NCBI RefSeq assembly: GCF_014203735.1
Contig: NZ_JACHJQ010000011.1
Coordinates: 186,001 to 250,000, forward strand
DNA: 64,000 bases
Direction of reading: 5' to 3'
Origin: Actinophytocola algeriensis
Lineage (GTDB): Bacteria > Actinomycetota > Actinomycetes > Mycobacteriales > Pseudonocardiaceae
This document shows positions 33,853-42,113 of the stretch, in pieces. Below the pieces are notes generated by a model. The model saw only the letters and a program-made list of their open reading frames with translations. It was not told where the DNA came from and did not search any database. Every line of letters starts with the position of its first letter. Position 1 is the stretch's first letter. The translations under genes and the position numbers were made by a program.

Positions 33853-33882
33853 GGCCGGCGCCGCGCATGCTCGGCGCCGGCC
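33853..33882. other. 11-bp perfect inverted repeat in the sbcD-sbcC gap
   Basis: GGCCGGCGCCG (33853-33863) pairs perfectly with 33872-33882 around an 8-base loop. It lies between the sbcD stop (33912) and the sbcC start (33811) on the minus strand. It may act as a partial terminator or RNA-stability element setting different SbcC and SbcD levels. No T-run follows. Confidence 0.5.
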
Positions 33883-33911
33883 ACGGACGGCCCACGGTAA
33901 GCAGGTGTCGC

Positions 33912-35096
33912 TCATGCGGCCTCCCTGCTCCCACGCTGCCGCGCGGGTTCCGCGCGCTCGTCGTTCGCCACCGCCGCGAAAGCCTCACGCAGGAGTGCGC
34001 TCTCGCTCTCGGTGGGCTCCGCGCCCCGGCAGTCGGTGACGAAGTCGCATGCCACGTCGTGGTCGGACCGGTCTCGCACGGTCGTGGCGTAGCGCAGTGA
34101 GGTGGCGAGCGACCCGCTGACCGGTCGCCAGTCCACGTGCACGGCATGGGGGAACCGCTTCTGCAGGCGGCGCAACGCGTCCGTCGGCCGCACCCGGTCG
34201 GTCAGCTCCACCGACAGGTAGCAGTTGGCGAGCCGCTCGTGTTCGTCAGCCGTGAGCAACTCGTCGAGATTCCCCGTGACCGTGGCGAGAACGCGCGGGA
34301 CCGGCAGTTCCCGCCGCTCGACCCCGGCGAGCCCGCCCGCGTCCAGGTCCACCAGCCACACGGATTTGCGGTGCCGTGCTTCGGAGAACGAGTACGCGAG
34401 CGGACTACCGGAGTAGCGCAGGTGCTCGGCCAGCCGCTGGGGCCCGTGGAGGTGGCCGAGCGCCACGTAGTCGACGCCGTCGAACACCGCGCCGGCGACC
34501 TGTTCGACTCCGCCGACGGAAATCGTTCGTTCCGACGCGCTCGGGGCGCCACCGGTGACGAACGCGTGGGCGAGCACGATGGACCGCACACCAGCGCCGC
34601 GTGAGACGAGATCGGCGCGCACCCGCCGCATCGCCTCCGTCAGCACACCGGCATGCCCAGCCGCATCGATGCCCAGCGAGTGCCGCGCGGGCTCTGGCTC
34701 CAGGTACGGGATCCCGTAGAGCGCAACGGGTCCGTGCCTGTCCTCCAGCACCACCGGCCGGTCGAGTTCGGCCACCCGGGTGCGCAGGTGCAACCCACCA
34801 GCCGCCGCGAACTCGGCGAACGCGCCGAGCCGCGGTGCCGAATCGTGGTTCCCCGGCGTGATCACCAACCGCGCGCCTGCCTGGCGGATCCGGTCGAGCA
34901 CCCGGGTGCAGACCGAAACCGCCTCGCCGGACGGGACCGCGCGGTCGTAGAGGTCACCGGACACCACGACGGCATCGACCCGCTCGTCGGCCACCAGGTC
35001 CGCCAGCCCGCTGAGCACGGACTCCTGGTCGGCGAGCAGGTCCCGGCCGTGGAACGTTCGTCCCACGTGCCAGTCGGAGGTGTGCAGCACTCGCAT
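33912..35096 (-). CDS. sbcD: Exonuclease subunit SbcD (Mre11-like), 394 aa
   Basis: Metallophosphatase nuclease subunit of SbcCD. Mn-binding motifs in order: SDWHVGRTFHGRD, VVVSGDLYDRAVPS, TPGNHDSAPRLG, LAHAFVTGG and LGHLHGPQ. The capping domain follows (VERRELPVPRVL). ATG 35096 is separated by exactly 7 bases from TAACTT, with TTGTCGGTG eight bases further upstream, giving a leaderless transcript from a near-perfect RecA-independent DNA-damage promoter. It is transcribed before sbcC, with which it forms the complex. Confidence 0.96.
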   Translation of the reverse strand: MRVLHTSDWHVGRTFHGRDLLADQESVLSGLADLVADERVDAVVVSGDLYDRAVPSGEAVSVCTRVLDRIRQAGARLVITPGNHDSAPRLGAFAEFAAAGGLHLRTRVAELDRPVVLEDRHGPVALYGIPYLEPEPARHSLGIDAAGHAGVLTEAMRRVRADLVSRGAGVRSIVLAHAFVTGGAPSASERTISVGGVEQVAGAVFDGVDYVALGHLHGPQRLAEHLRYSGSPLAYSFSEARHRKSVWLVDLDAGGLAGVERRELPVPRVLATVTGNLDELLTADEHERLANCYLSVELTDRVRPTDALRRLQKRFPHAVHVDWRPVSGSLATSLRYATTVRDRSDHDVACDFVTDCRGAEPTESESALLREAFAAVANDERAEPARQRGSREAA

Positions 35097-35103
35097 GGCA
35101 GCC

Positions 35104-35126
35104 AAGTTAGGGGGAGGCACCGACAA
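35104..35126 (-). promoter_or_regulatory. PafBC-type (RecA-independent) DNA-damage promoter of sbcDC
   Basis: Read on the minus strand: TTGTCGGTG (35126-35118), 8-base spacer, TAACTT (35109-35104), then 7 bases to the sbcD ATG. It matches the RecA-NDp/PafBC consensus TTGTCRGTG-N8-TANNNT described in mycobacteria at every defined position. This predicts induction of sbcDC by DNA damage independently of LexA. Confidence 0.85.
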
Positions 35127-35303
35127 AGCCCAGCAGGCGCGCCACTCGGACGAGTGAAGGTCCCAGGAAGGACGCGAAAAGTGACTCCGTGCGAATGGTC
35201 CATTCGCTCGATCGGCGCGAGTTCCGCGCCGCGCGTCCCCGGAATTGTCGGTGGTCTGGTTCATGATTCTCAGCACCCGGCAGGCCCAGGAAAGGGGACG
35301 TCA

Positions 35304-36296
35304 GTGGAAGCGGTGTTCGGCACCGTCGCGTTCGTGTTGGTGCTCCTCCTCGTCGGCGGAGCGGCGTTGTTCCGGCGGCTGTACAACGACAGCCAGCGCA
35401 GGCTGGACGACGCCGTGATGGCCGTGCGCGAGGAACGCGACCGGTCGGACGCCCATGCCGCCGCCCTGCGTCGCTACGAGGTCCTGTTCGCGTCCATCAG
35501 CGGCAGGGGTGAACTCGGGGAACAGGTGCTCGTGGAGACCGCGCGGTCGCTCGGTCTGCGCGAAGGCCTGCACTTCACGCTGCAGACCGACGTCGCGGGC
35601 GGCGGGTCCGTGCGGCCGGACATGCTGCTGTCGGTCGGTGACGGCAGGCTCGTGCCGGTCGACGCGAAGATGACGATCGCCTGCTGGGTGGAGGCGGTCG
35701 AGACGGACGACCCGGAGGAGCGCGCGGACGCGTTGCGGGTGCACGTGCGCAACATCCGGTCCAGGGCAACCGAACTGGCGGGCAAGGGCTACCAGCGGTG
35801 GGCGGACGCGATCTACGGCACGATCATGTTCGTCCCGTCCGACGCGGCGGTCGTCGCCGCGCTGGACACCGACCCCGACCTGTTGCGCTGGCTGCTGGAC
35901 CGCCGGGTCTTCGTGTGCGGGCCGACGGGGTTCGCGGTGATCGCGTCCGCGGCGATGCTCGCGGCCAGTGAGCGGGTGCTGGCCGCCGACATCGACGCGT
36001 TGCGGGGGCAGGCCCTCGCCGCGCACCGGGCGGCGGAGAACGCGGTGGACGCGGTCAACGTGTCGAGCACGCACCTGCAGCGGTTCCTGCAGGCGCGGCG
36101 CCGTGAGCTGGACGCACTGAACCAGTTCGCGACCGCCGTCGTGCCGTTGACGGAGGCCGCGGCCAGCCCGACACCGCTGCCGTCGGTGCGGCGGTCCGAC
36201 GAGGTCGCCGTGAATCAGTCGCCTACAGCGCGTGACGCACTACAGGGCGAGCAGTACGACGAACTGCCCGATGTGGAGGTGCCATTGGACCGTTGA
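35304..36296 (+). CDS. rmuC: DNA recombination protein RmuC-like, 330 aa
   Basis: RmuC-family nuclease-like protein that limits inversions and replication-linked rearrangements. An N-terminal transmembrane helix (VAFVLVLLLVGGAALFRRL) is followed by a coiled-coil and the conserved core ISGRGELGEQVLVETARSLGL, PDMLLSVGDGRLVPVDAKM (PD-D/ExK-like) and GTIMFVPSDAAV. It is shorter than the E. coli protein (about 475 aa) because the N-terminal coiled coil is short. GTG 35304 follows AAAGGGG. Upstream at 35245-35267 is TTGTCGGTG-N8-CATGAT, an imperfect damage-promoter match, fitting a repair role and the adjacent sbcDC genes. Confidence 0.88.
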   Translation: MEAVFGTVAFVLVLLLVGGAALFRRLYNDSQRRLDDAVMAVREERDRSDAHAAALRRYEVLFASISGRGELGEQVLVETARSLGLREGLHFTLQTDVAGGGSVRPDMLLSVGDGRLVPVDAKMTIACWVEAVETDDPEERADALRVHVRNIRSRATELAGKGYQRWADAIYGTIMFVPSDAAVVAALDTDPDLLRWLLDRRVFVCGPTGFAVIASAAMLAASERVLAADIDALRGQALAAHRAAENAVDAVNVSSTHLQRFLQARRRELDALNQFATAVVPLTEAAASPTPLPSVRRSDEVAVNQSPTARDALQGEQYDELPDVEVPLDR

Positions 36297-36445
36297 CCAC
36301 GCACAACTCAATACAGGCCCGTTTGCGGACCTCCGGCAGCGGATAGTGATCGACTGTGTCCTGATTCACATCATGGTGTGGCAACCTGGATGCCGTTTTC
36401 AGAACGCTGGCCGGACATGTCCACAAACCTACTAACGTGTGCGCC

Positions 36446-37396
36446 GTGACCGCGACCCGCGATCGCAGGAGCGATCCCGAAGTAGACGCCGAGCTGGCAT
36501 GGGACGACCGTCCCATCGTCGGGCAGTTCCGTGGACTGCCATGGTGGGCTGCCGTCCTGCTGGCCTTCGGTCTGACGGCGATCGCCGCGTTCGTCGACAT
36601 GCAGCTGCAGGACACTCTGGGGAAGATCTACCAGGGTGCCTTCGCGGTCGGCTGCGTCGGCGCGGTGTGTCTCGTGCGTAGGAGAAGCCTGTTCGGCCCG
36701 ATGGTGCAGCCGCCGTTGATCTTCGCGATCACGGCCGTGGGCGCAGTGGCGCTGCTGAGCGACAAGGCGTCCGGCGGCGGGATGAAGCTGCTGGTGTCAG
36801 TGGCGCTTCCGTTGACGAGCAACTTCCCGACGATGGGCATCACGACCGGTGTGGTCGTCCTCATCGGGTTGTTCCGGTGGTGGCGCGAGCGCGACCCCGA
36901 CCCGGAGATGCGCCCGAACACGCCGAGGCAGCGCGGGGCCGACATCGGGCTCGACGACGAGCCCGGGCAGGGCCTCGGCGGGCGCGGGCGCGAGCGGTCG
37001 GGCAAGGACCGGGCCGCGGCGCCACCACGTCGCAGCCGGCCGGAGATGGAAGAGCTGCCGCCGCCGGACGACCGCGCCGCACGCCGCACGCCGGGGCGTA
37101 CGCCGCGTCCCACGCGGGAGCCCGCGCCGGGCCGCGAGGGCGGTCGTGAGGCGCGGCGCCGGGACTCCGCGGCCGGGCGGCCGGAGCGTGGCCGGGGTGA
37201 GCCGCCTGCTGAGGCGTCAGGTCGCGGCCGGGGCCGTGGCGGTGAGCCGTCGCCGCGTCGCCGGGAGCCGGGTGCCGAAGGTGGCAGGTCCCGGGACGAG
37301 CGCGGTCGCCGCGACACAGGCCGGGACGGTGGCCGTGAAGGGCGGGGTGGGACGTCAGGGCGTCAGCCGCGCCGTCGTCCGCCGGAGGATCGCTGA
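36446..37396 (+). CDS. DUF6542-type membrane protein with long Arg/Gly-rich tail, 316 aa
   Basis: Homologue by position and structure of M. tuberculosis Rv1111c. Four hydrophobic segments in the first 150 residues (AAVLLAFGLTAIAAFVDM, YQGAFAVGCVGAVCLV, PPLIFAITAVGAVALL, MGITTGVVVLIGLFRWW) form the membrane domain; the remaining half is extremely rich in Arg, Gly, Pro and Glu and must be disordered. The function is unknown. TAACGT at 36433-36438 sits 7 bases before GTG 36446, favouring that start and a leaderless mRNA over GTG 36437. A 10-bp terminator hairpin begins immediately after the stop. Confidence 0.85.
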   Translation: MTATRDRRSDPEVDAELAWDDRPIVGQFRGLPWWAAVLLAFGLTAIAAFVDMQLQDTLGKIYQGAFAVGCVGAVCLVRRRSLFGPMVQPPLIFAITAVGAVALLSDKASGGGMKLLVSVALPLTSNFPTMGITTGVVVLIGLFRWWRERDPDPEMRPNTPRQRGADIGLDDEPGQGLGGRGRERSGKDRAAAPPRRSRPEMEELPPPDDRAARRTPGRTPRPTREPAPGREGGREARRRDSAAGRPERGRGEPPAEASGRGRGRGGEPSPRRREPGAEGGRSRDERGRRDTGRDGGREGRGGTSGRQPRRRPPEDR

Positions 37397-37424
37397 CCGC
37401 GGCACCACGTGTGCGGTGCCGCGG
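37397..37424. terminator. 10-bp perfect hairpin between DUF6542 gene and ispH
   Basis: CCGCGGCACC (37397-37406) pairs with GGTGCCGCGG (37415-37424) around an 8-base loop, starting right after the DUF6542 stop codon and 34 bp before the end of the convergent ispH gene. It can serve as a bidirectional terminator. Confidence 0.78.
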
Positions 37425-37457
37425 CGATGGTCGCTGTCGCTGAGCGGCCCCGACCGA

Positions 37458-38426
37458 TCAGCGGACGCTGTCCTGCAGGTCGTTGTCCTTCAACGCTTTG
37501 CGGAGCTCGCGCGGGAGGGCGAACGCGACCTTCTCGTTGGCGGTGGTGACTTCCTGGACCTCGCCGTAGCCGCGGTCGGCGAGCCACGACAGCACGTCCA
37601 TGACGAGGATGTCCGGCACCGACGCGCCGCTCGTGACGCCGACGGTCTCGACGCCGTCGAGCCACGCCTCGTCGACCTCGCGGGCGTAGTCGACCAGGTA
37701 GGACGCGTTCGCGCCCGCCTGGAGCGCCACCTCAACGAGCCGCTTCGAGTTGGACGAGTTCTGGGAGCCGACCACGATCACCAGGTCGCACTCGGGGGCC
37801 ATGGCCTTCACCGCGACCTGGCGGTTCTGGGTGGCGTAGCAGATGTCGTCGCTCGGCGGGTCCTGCAGCTCGGGGAAGCGGCCCTTGAGCTGGTTGACGC
37901 GGACCATCGTCTCGTCGACGGACAGCGTGGTCTGTGACAGCCACACGACCTTCGACGGGTCGCGGACGGTGACCTTCGCGGCGTCCTCGGCGGTGTCGAC
38001 GAGCTGCACGTGCTCCGGCGCCTCGCCGGCCGTGCCCTCGACCTCCTCGTGGCCCTCGTGGCCGATGAGGAGGATGTCGTAGTCGTCGCGGGCGAAGCGC
38101 TTGGCCTCCTGGTGGACCTTCGTCACCAGCGGGCACGTCGCGTCGATGGTGCGCAGCTGCCGGGACGCGGCCTCCTCGTGCACCGCTGGCGACACGCCGT
38201 GCGCGGAGAACACCACGAGCGCGCCCTCCGGCACCTCGTCCGCCTCGTCGACGAAGATGGCGCCGCGTTCGGTCAGGGTCTCGACCACGTGCTTGTTGTG
38301 GACGATCTCCTTGCGCACGTAGACGGGGGCGCCGTAGGTCTCGAGAGCCTTCTCCACGGTCACGACGGCGCGGTCTACCCCTGCGCAGTACCCACGCGGC
38401 TTGGCCAGCAGAACTCGCTTGGTCAT
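37458..38426 (-). CDS. ispH: 4-hydroxy-3-methylbut-2-enyl diphosphate reductase, 322 aa
   Basis: Last enzyme of the MEP isoprenoid pathway; an iron-sulfur enzyme that reduces HMBPP to IPP and DMAPP. The three cluster-binding cysteines are C14 (PRGYCAGV), C98 ([11 protein letters not shown]) and C196 ([11 protein letters not shown]), and the catalytic Glu loop [11 protein letters not shown] is present. Length is normal. ATG 38426 is preceded by TACGCT with a 7-base gap (38434-38439), so the mRNA is probably leaderless. Divergent from the lipid-droplet-type gene, as in mycobacteria. Confidence 0.97.
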   Translation of the reverse strand: MTKRVLLAKPRGYCAGVDRAVVTVEKALETYGAPVYVRKEIVHNKHVVETLTERGAIFVDEADEVPEGALVVFSAHGVSPAVHEEAASRQLRTIDATCPLVTKVHQEAKRFARDDYDILLIGHEGHEEVEGTAGEAPEHVQLVDTAEDAAKVTVRDPSKVVWLSQTTLSVDETMVRVNQLKGRFPELQDPPSDDICYATQNRQVAVKAMAPECDLVIVVGSQNSSNSKRLVEVALQAGANASYLVDYAREVDEAWLDGVETVGVTSGASVPDILVMDVLSWLADRGYGEVQEVTTANEKVAFALPRELRKALKDNDLQDSVR

Positions 38427-38491
38427 GGCACCCAGCGTACGTACCGGACACCTGTGTAGGCAGATCGGCTGGACTGGTGCAGGCTAGACAC

Positions 38492-39103
38492 ATGAAGTCA
38501 CTCCCGCTCCCCATCCGGGTTGCGGCCGGCCTCGCCGTCACCGCCGTGGAACAGGCCCGCACGCTGCCCGCCAAGATCGCCGGACTGCCGGTCACCGTGG
38601 CGAGCCAGGCCCTGCAGGTCTCCATGCGCGTCCAACAGCAGGTCACCGAGCTGGCGATCCGCGGAGACGAGGTCCTCGCCGGCCTCCGCCCGGTCGAGGA
38701 GACGCCGGAATGGGCGACCTTCGACGAGGACGTCGAGGACGACCGCTTCGACTTCAGCAAGCCGATGCCGTTCGAGTCGGCGTTCGACCGGGTCGACGAC
38801 GCGGATGAACGGCGTAACGGTCACCACACCGAGGACGCCGAGACGTTCGCCACACCCGACCCGTGGACGCAGGAAGAGCAGGCGATCGCGGAGGAGGCCG
38901 AGGCACTCGACAGCGACGGCCGCGCGCTGCCGGAGGCGACCGGTTACGACGACCTGTCGCTGCCGCAGCTGCGGGCCCGCCTGCGGCGGTACAGCGCCGA
39001 CGAACTCGCCGAACTACTCGAGTACGAACGCGCGCACGGCAACCGCCCGTCGTTCGTGGGCATGCTGACCAGGCGGATCGCGACCGTTCGCGACCAGACG
39101 TGA
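38492..39103 (+). CDS. Lipid droplet-associated protein family (Rv1109c-like), 203 aa
   Basis: Conserved actinobacterial protein found between ispH and xseA. The first 65 residues form an amphipathic, largely alpha-helical region ([37 protein letters not shown]) resembling the lipid-binding part of mycobacterial lipid-droplet-associated proteins; the rest is acidic and low in order until a C-terminal helical domain ([38 protein letters not shown]). The function here is unknown. Its TGA overlaps the xseA GTG. ATG 38492 is chosen over GTG 38477. Confidence 0.82.
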   Translation: MKSLPLPIRVAAGLAVTAVEQARTLPAKIAGLPVTVASQALQVSMRVQQQVTELAIRGDEVLAGLRPVEETPEWATFDEDVEDDRFDFSKPMPFESAFDRVDDADERRNGHHTEDAETFATPDPWTQEEQAIAEEAEALDSDGRALPEATGYDDLSLPQLRARLRRYSADELAELLEYERAHGNRPSFVGMLTRRIATVRDQT

Positions 39104-40365
39104 CCGAACCCGCTACCAGTCCGGAGAAGCCGTGGCCGGTGCGGACCGTCGCACGCAAGGTCGCCGACTGGATCAACCGCCTCGGTGACGTGTGGGTCGA
39201 GGGTCAGGTCACGCAGATCTCCAACCGGCCGGGCACCGGCACCGCGTTCCTCACGCTGCGGGACCCGGCCGCGGACGTGTCGATGACCGTCACCTGCCCG
39301 ACGGGCATGCTTCGCGAACACCAGCCGCCGCTGACCGACGGCACCCGCGTGATCCTGCACGCGCGGCCGGCGTTCTTCATCGGTCGCGGCACGCTGTCGT
39401 TGCGGGCCGACGAGATCCGCGCGGTCGGCATCGGCCAACTACTCGCGCGGATCGAACGGTTGCGGAAGCTGCTCGCCGCGGAGGGTCTGTTCGACCCGCG
39501 CCGCAAGCGGAAGCCGCCCTTTCTGCCGCGGACCGTCGGCCTGATCACCGGCCGCGCGTCGGCCGCCGAGCACGACGTGATGGTCAACGCCCGCGTCCGC
39601 TGGCCCGCGGTGCGGTTCCGGGTGGAGAACGTCGCCACGCAGGGGGCGTTCGCGGTGCCGCAGATCGTCGACGCGCTCGGTGCGCTCGACCGCGACAAGA
39701 ACGTGGACGTCATCGTGATCGCCCGCGGTGGCGGCAGCGTCGAGGACCTGCTGCCGTTCTCCGACGAGATGCTGCTGCGCGCGGTGTCGGACTGCCGCAC
39801 CCCGGTGCTGAGCGCGATCGGGCATGAACAGGACACGCCGCTGCTCGACCACGTGGCCGACGTCCGGTGTTCGACGCCGACCGACGCGGGCAAGCGGGTC
39901 GTGCCGGACATCGCCGAGGAATCCGCGCGGGTGCGCCAACTCCGGGACCGGGCGCGGCGGGCGTTGCACGGATGGGTGGATCGCGAACGGCACCTGTTGA
40001 ACGCGCTGCGCAGCCGGCCGGTTCTCGCCGATCCGTTCACGCCGCTGGAACAACGGAGTGCGCAGGTCAGCGTGCTCCTGGAGCGATCACGGCGGGCCGT
40101 GGCCGCCCTCGTGGCAGCCGAACGGGCGGCCCTCGACCACACCAGGGCCCGCTTGACGACGCTGGGACCAGCCGCCACGCTTGCGCGCGGGTACGCGGTC
40201 GTGCAGCGGGTGGACGAAGCAGGAAACCCGCGAGTACTCCGCTCGACGGCAGAGGCGCCGGAAGGGACCCGGCTCCGGGTCCGCGTTGCCGACGGCGCGG
40301 TGCACGCGATCGCGTCCGACTGGGGCGACGCGAGCGGAGGTAGCGGTGCCGAGACTGGATCGTGA
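39100..40365 (+). CDS. xseA: Exodeoxyribonuclease VII large subunit, 421 aa
   Basis: Catalytic subunit of ExoVII, which degrades single-stranded DNA to oligonucleotides. An N-terminal OB-fold ([34 protein letters not shown]) is followed by the catalytic domain with [16 protein letters not shown], the glycine-rich [20 protein letters not shown] motif and [16 protein letters not shown], then a coiled-coil region that recruits XseB. GTG 39100 overlaps the preceding stop. It is in an operon with an unknown gene and xseB. Confidence 0.96.
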   Translation: MTEPATSPEKPWPVRTVARKVADWINRLGDVWVEGQVTQISNRPGTGTAFLTLRDPAADVSMTVTCPTGMLREHQPPLTDGTRVILHARPAFFIGRGTLSLRADEIRAVGIGQLLARIERLRKLLAAEGLFDPRRKRKPPFLPRTVGLITGRASAAEHDVMVNARVRWPAVRFRVENVATQGAFAVPQIVDALGALDRDKNVDVIVIARGGGSVEDLLPFSDEMLLRAVSDCRTPVLSAIGHEQDTPLLDHVADVRCSTPTDAGKRVVPDIAEESARVRQLRDRARRALHGWVDRERHLLNALRSRPVLADPFTPLEQRSAQVSVLLERSRRAVAALVAAERAALDHTRARLTTLGPAATLARGYAVVQRVDEAGNPRVLRSTAEAPEGTRLRVRVADGAVHAIASDWGDASGGSGAETGS

Positions 40366-40783
40366 GCCCACCTTCCTGCCGTTGACGATCGAGACCACGA
40401 ACGCGGTCGCCAGGGCCACGGCCACCGAACCCGCGTTGCGCGCGCCCGCCGACGTCGTGTCCCGCAGGGCGAAGGAAGCCGACGCGGCCGCCGCCGAGTG
40501 CTGGGCCGCACTCCTCGCCGGCTGTGACGCACCGGGTTGCCGCACGCTGCCGGTACGGTTGCGCGCGTTGTCCGAGGCGACGTCCGACTACACGGGGATG
40601 CGCTGGTGGCTGGGTCGCGGCTCAGAGCACCGGCACCGTGTGGGCGCCGCGATCGAACGCATCGAGGAGGCGGTCGCCGAACGCGACGGCGCGGACTTCG
40701 CCGAGGCGTTCGTCGGATACGACCAGGCGGTGGCCGCCGCACTGGTCAACGCCCACAGCCGATTGGAGACCCACGCCCAGTGA
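40346..40783 (+). CDS. Conserved hypothetical protein between xseA and xseB, 145 aa
   Basis: I do not recognise a domain. The protein looks all-helical ([62 protein letters not shown]), with one small Cys-containing loop (CDAPGC). GGAGG six bases before GTG 40346 and overlaps with both xseA (20 bp) and xseB (4 bp) make it a real member of the ExoVII operon. It may be a helical accessory of the nuclease; this is inference from position. Confidence 0.75.
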   Translation: MPRLDREPTFLPLTIETTNAVARATATEPALRAPADVVSRRAKEADAAAAECWAALLAGCDAPGCRTLPVRLRALSEATSDYTGMRWWLGRGSEHRHRVGAAIERIEEAVAERDGADFAEAFVGYDQAVAAALVNAHSRLETHAQ

Positions 40784-40998
40784 GCGACGACCCGACCCTC
40801 GACTACGAGGCCGCCCGCGACGAGCTGGCGGAGGTGGTGGCCAAGCTGGAAGCGGGAGGCCTGTCCCTCGAGGACTCGCTGGCTCTGTGGGAACGCGGCG
40901 AGGCACTGGCGAAACTCTGCGACCGCCACCTGGCAGGCGCGAAGGAACGCATCGAATCAGCACTGGCGGCCGCGGACTCGGAGAACGCGGCGAGCTGA
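40780..40998 (+). CDS. xseB: Exodeoxyribonuclease VII small subunit, 72 aa
   Basis: Short helical subunit that binds the XseA coiled coil and is needed for ExoVII activity. The family signature [39 protein letters not shown] is complete; length is typical. GTG 40780 overlaps the upstream TGA. The stop is followed at once by family A repeat copy 1. Confidence 0.94.
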   Translation: MSDDPTLDYEAARDELAEVVAKLEAGGLSLEDSLALWERGEALAKLCDRHLAGAKERIESALAAADSENAAS

Positions 40999-41126
40999 AG
41001 TTGTCCACAGCCCGGGCAGTTATCCACAGTTGGGCCCGCGCGCGAGAAATTTCCGGCGGCAGCCGATAGACTGGCACGGCGGGACGCCCCCGGGATCGGG
41101 TGGGGGTTGGGTAACGCGCGCGAGCC
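40999..41126 (+). repeat. Family A intergenic repeat, copy 1 (128 bp)
   Basis: Two DnaA boxes, TTGTCCACA (41001-41009) and TTATCCACA (41020-41028), are followed by TTTCCGGCG-N8-TAGACT (41050-41072), a degenerate match to the damage-promoter consensus, and a four-tract G-rich run at 41092-41111. It begins right at the xseB stop and points toward the 3' end of the convergent paaG gene. Nearly identical copies lie at 44818-44946 and 48451-48580. The rest of this 325-bp gap (41127-41323) shows no gene or recognisable signal. Confidence 0.85.
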
Positions 41127-41323
41127 GGGGATCGCAGGGCGGCTCTGTTGTGTGCACCTGAACGTGGTTTCGCGCCCGGGCGGTTGCTGGTGTTCGTCTT
41201 CACCACTCGGATGTGCCGGTCAGGACGCGGATCGACGAGGAAAGCGCACCCGGCCGTCGTCCAACAGCGTGAGGAAGCGGCCGTCGGCCACCTCCTAACG
41301 GTAGGAAGCTTGGAGCCGGTCCG

Positions 41324-42103
41324 TCAGTGGCCTTTGAAAGTCGGGGTTCGTTTTCCTACGAACGCGTCCACTGCCTCTCGGTGGTCCGCTGTGCCGCCCA
41401 GCAGTGACTGGCCTTCGTTTTCCTTCGCCAGTGCGGTTTCCAGGTCCGCGCCTGCCGCTGCCAGCAGCGCTTCCTTGATTTTCCCGTAGCCCGTCGTCGG
41501 GCCTGTTGCCATGCGCGACGCCAGTTCCTGCGCCGTCGCCAGTGCGTCGTCCGCCATCTCGGTCACCATGCCGATCGACAGGCCCTGCTCCGCCGTGACC
41601 GGCTTTGCCAGCAGCATCAGTTCCATCGCGCGGCCGTAGCCGATCAGCCTCGGCAGCGTCCACGACGCGCCGGAATCCGCCGTCAGGCCGATCGTCGCGA
41701 ACGCCATCAGGAACTTCGCTGCCGGTGCCGCCACGCGCAGGTCGCAGGCGTACGCGAACGACGCGCCCGCGCCCGCCGCCATGCCGTTCACCGCCGCGAT
41801 CACCGGCTTGGGCATCGTCGTGAGGGTGCGGACGATCGGGTTGTAGTGCTCCTCGACCGTCCGGAACGGCGCCGGGTCGTTCGCCTGCAGCGCCGCGATG
41901 TGCTCCTTCAGGTCCTGGCCCGCGCAGAACGCCTTGCCCGCGCCGGTCAGCACCACCGCCCGCACCGCCGGGTCCGCCGCCGCGTCGGCCAGACCGTCGC
42001 GCAACGACTCCTTCAGTTCCACCGTCAGCGAGTTGTACGCCTCCGGGCGGTTGAGGGTGAACGTGCGAACCCCCTCGCGATCGTCGACCAGCAACGACGT
42101 CAA
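41324..42103 (-). CDS. paaG: Enoyl-CoA hydratase/isomerase family protein, probable phenylacetate-pathway PaaG, 259 aa
   Basis: Crotonase-fold enzyme. Signatures: RPEAYNSLTVELKESL, VLTGAGKAFCAGQDLKEH (oxyanion-hole strand), NGMAAGAGASFAYACDLRVA and the FATIGLTADSGASWTLPRLIG segment, where the Asp replaces the usual Glu of hydratases as in PaaG-type isomerases (ring epoxide isomerisation in aerobic phenylacetate breakdown). TTG 42103 has AGGAGG at ideal spacing and is preferred over GTG 42121. The paaX gene directly upstream (11 bp) supports the phenylacetate assignment, though other paa genes are absent. Confidence 0.85.
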   Translation of the reverse strand: MTSLLVDDREGVRTFTLNRPEAYNSLTVELKESLRDGLADAAADPAVRAVVLTGAGKAFCAGQDLKEHIAALQANDPAPFRTVEEHYNPIVRTLTTMPKPVIAAVNGMAAGAGASFAYACDLRVAAPAAKFLMAFATIGLTADSGASWTLPRLIGYGRAMELMLLAKPVTAEQGLSIGMVTEMADDALATAQELASRMATGPTTGYGKIKEALLAAAGADLETALAKENEGQSLLGGTADHREAVDAFVGKRTPTFKGH

Positions 42104-42113
42104 GACGTCCTCC

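Noticed and set aside
40999-41126. Replication origin suggested by clustered DnaA boxes
   Set aside because: No dnaA, dnaN, gyrB or rpmH genes are near, boxes come in repeated small modules and no AT-rich unwinding region is present; titration or regulatory sites are more likely.
41148-41489. 113-residue plus-strand frame after the family A repeat
   Set aside because: It overlaps the 3' end of the well supported paaG gene and has no ribosome-binding site or recognisable sequence.
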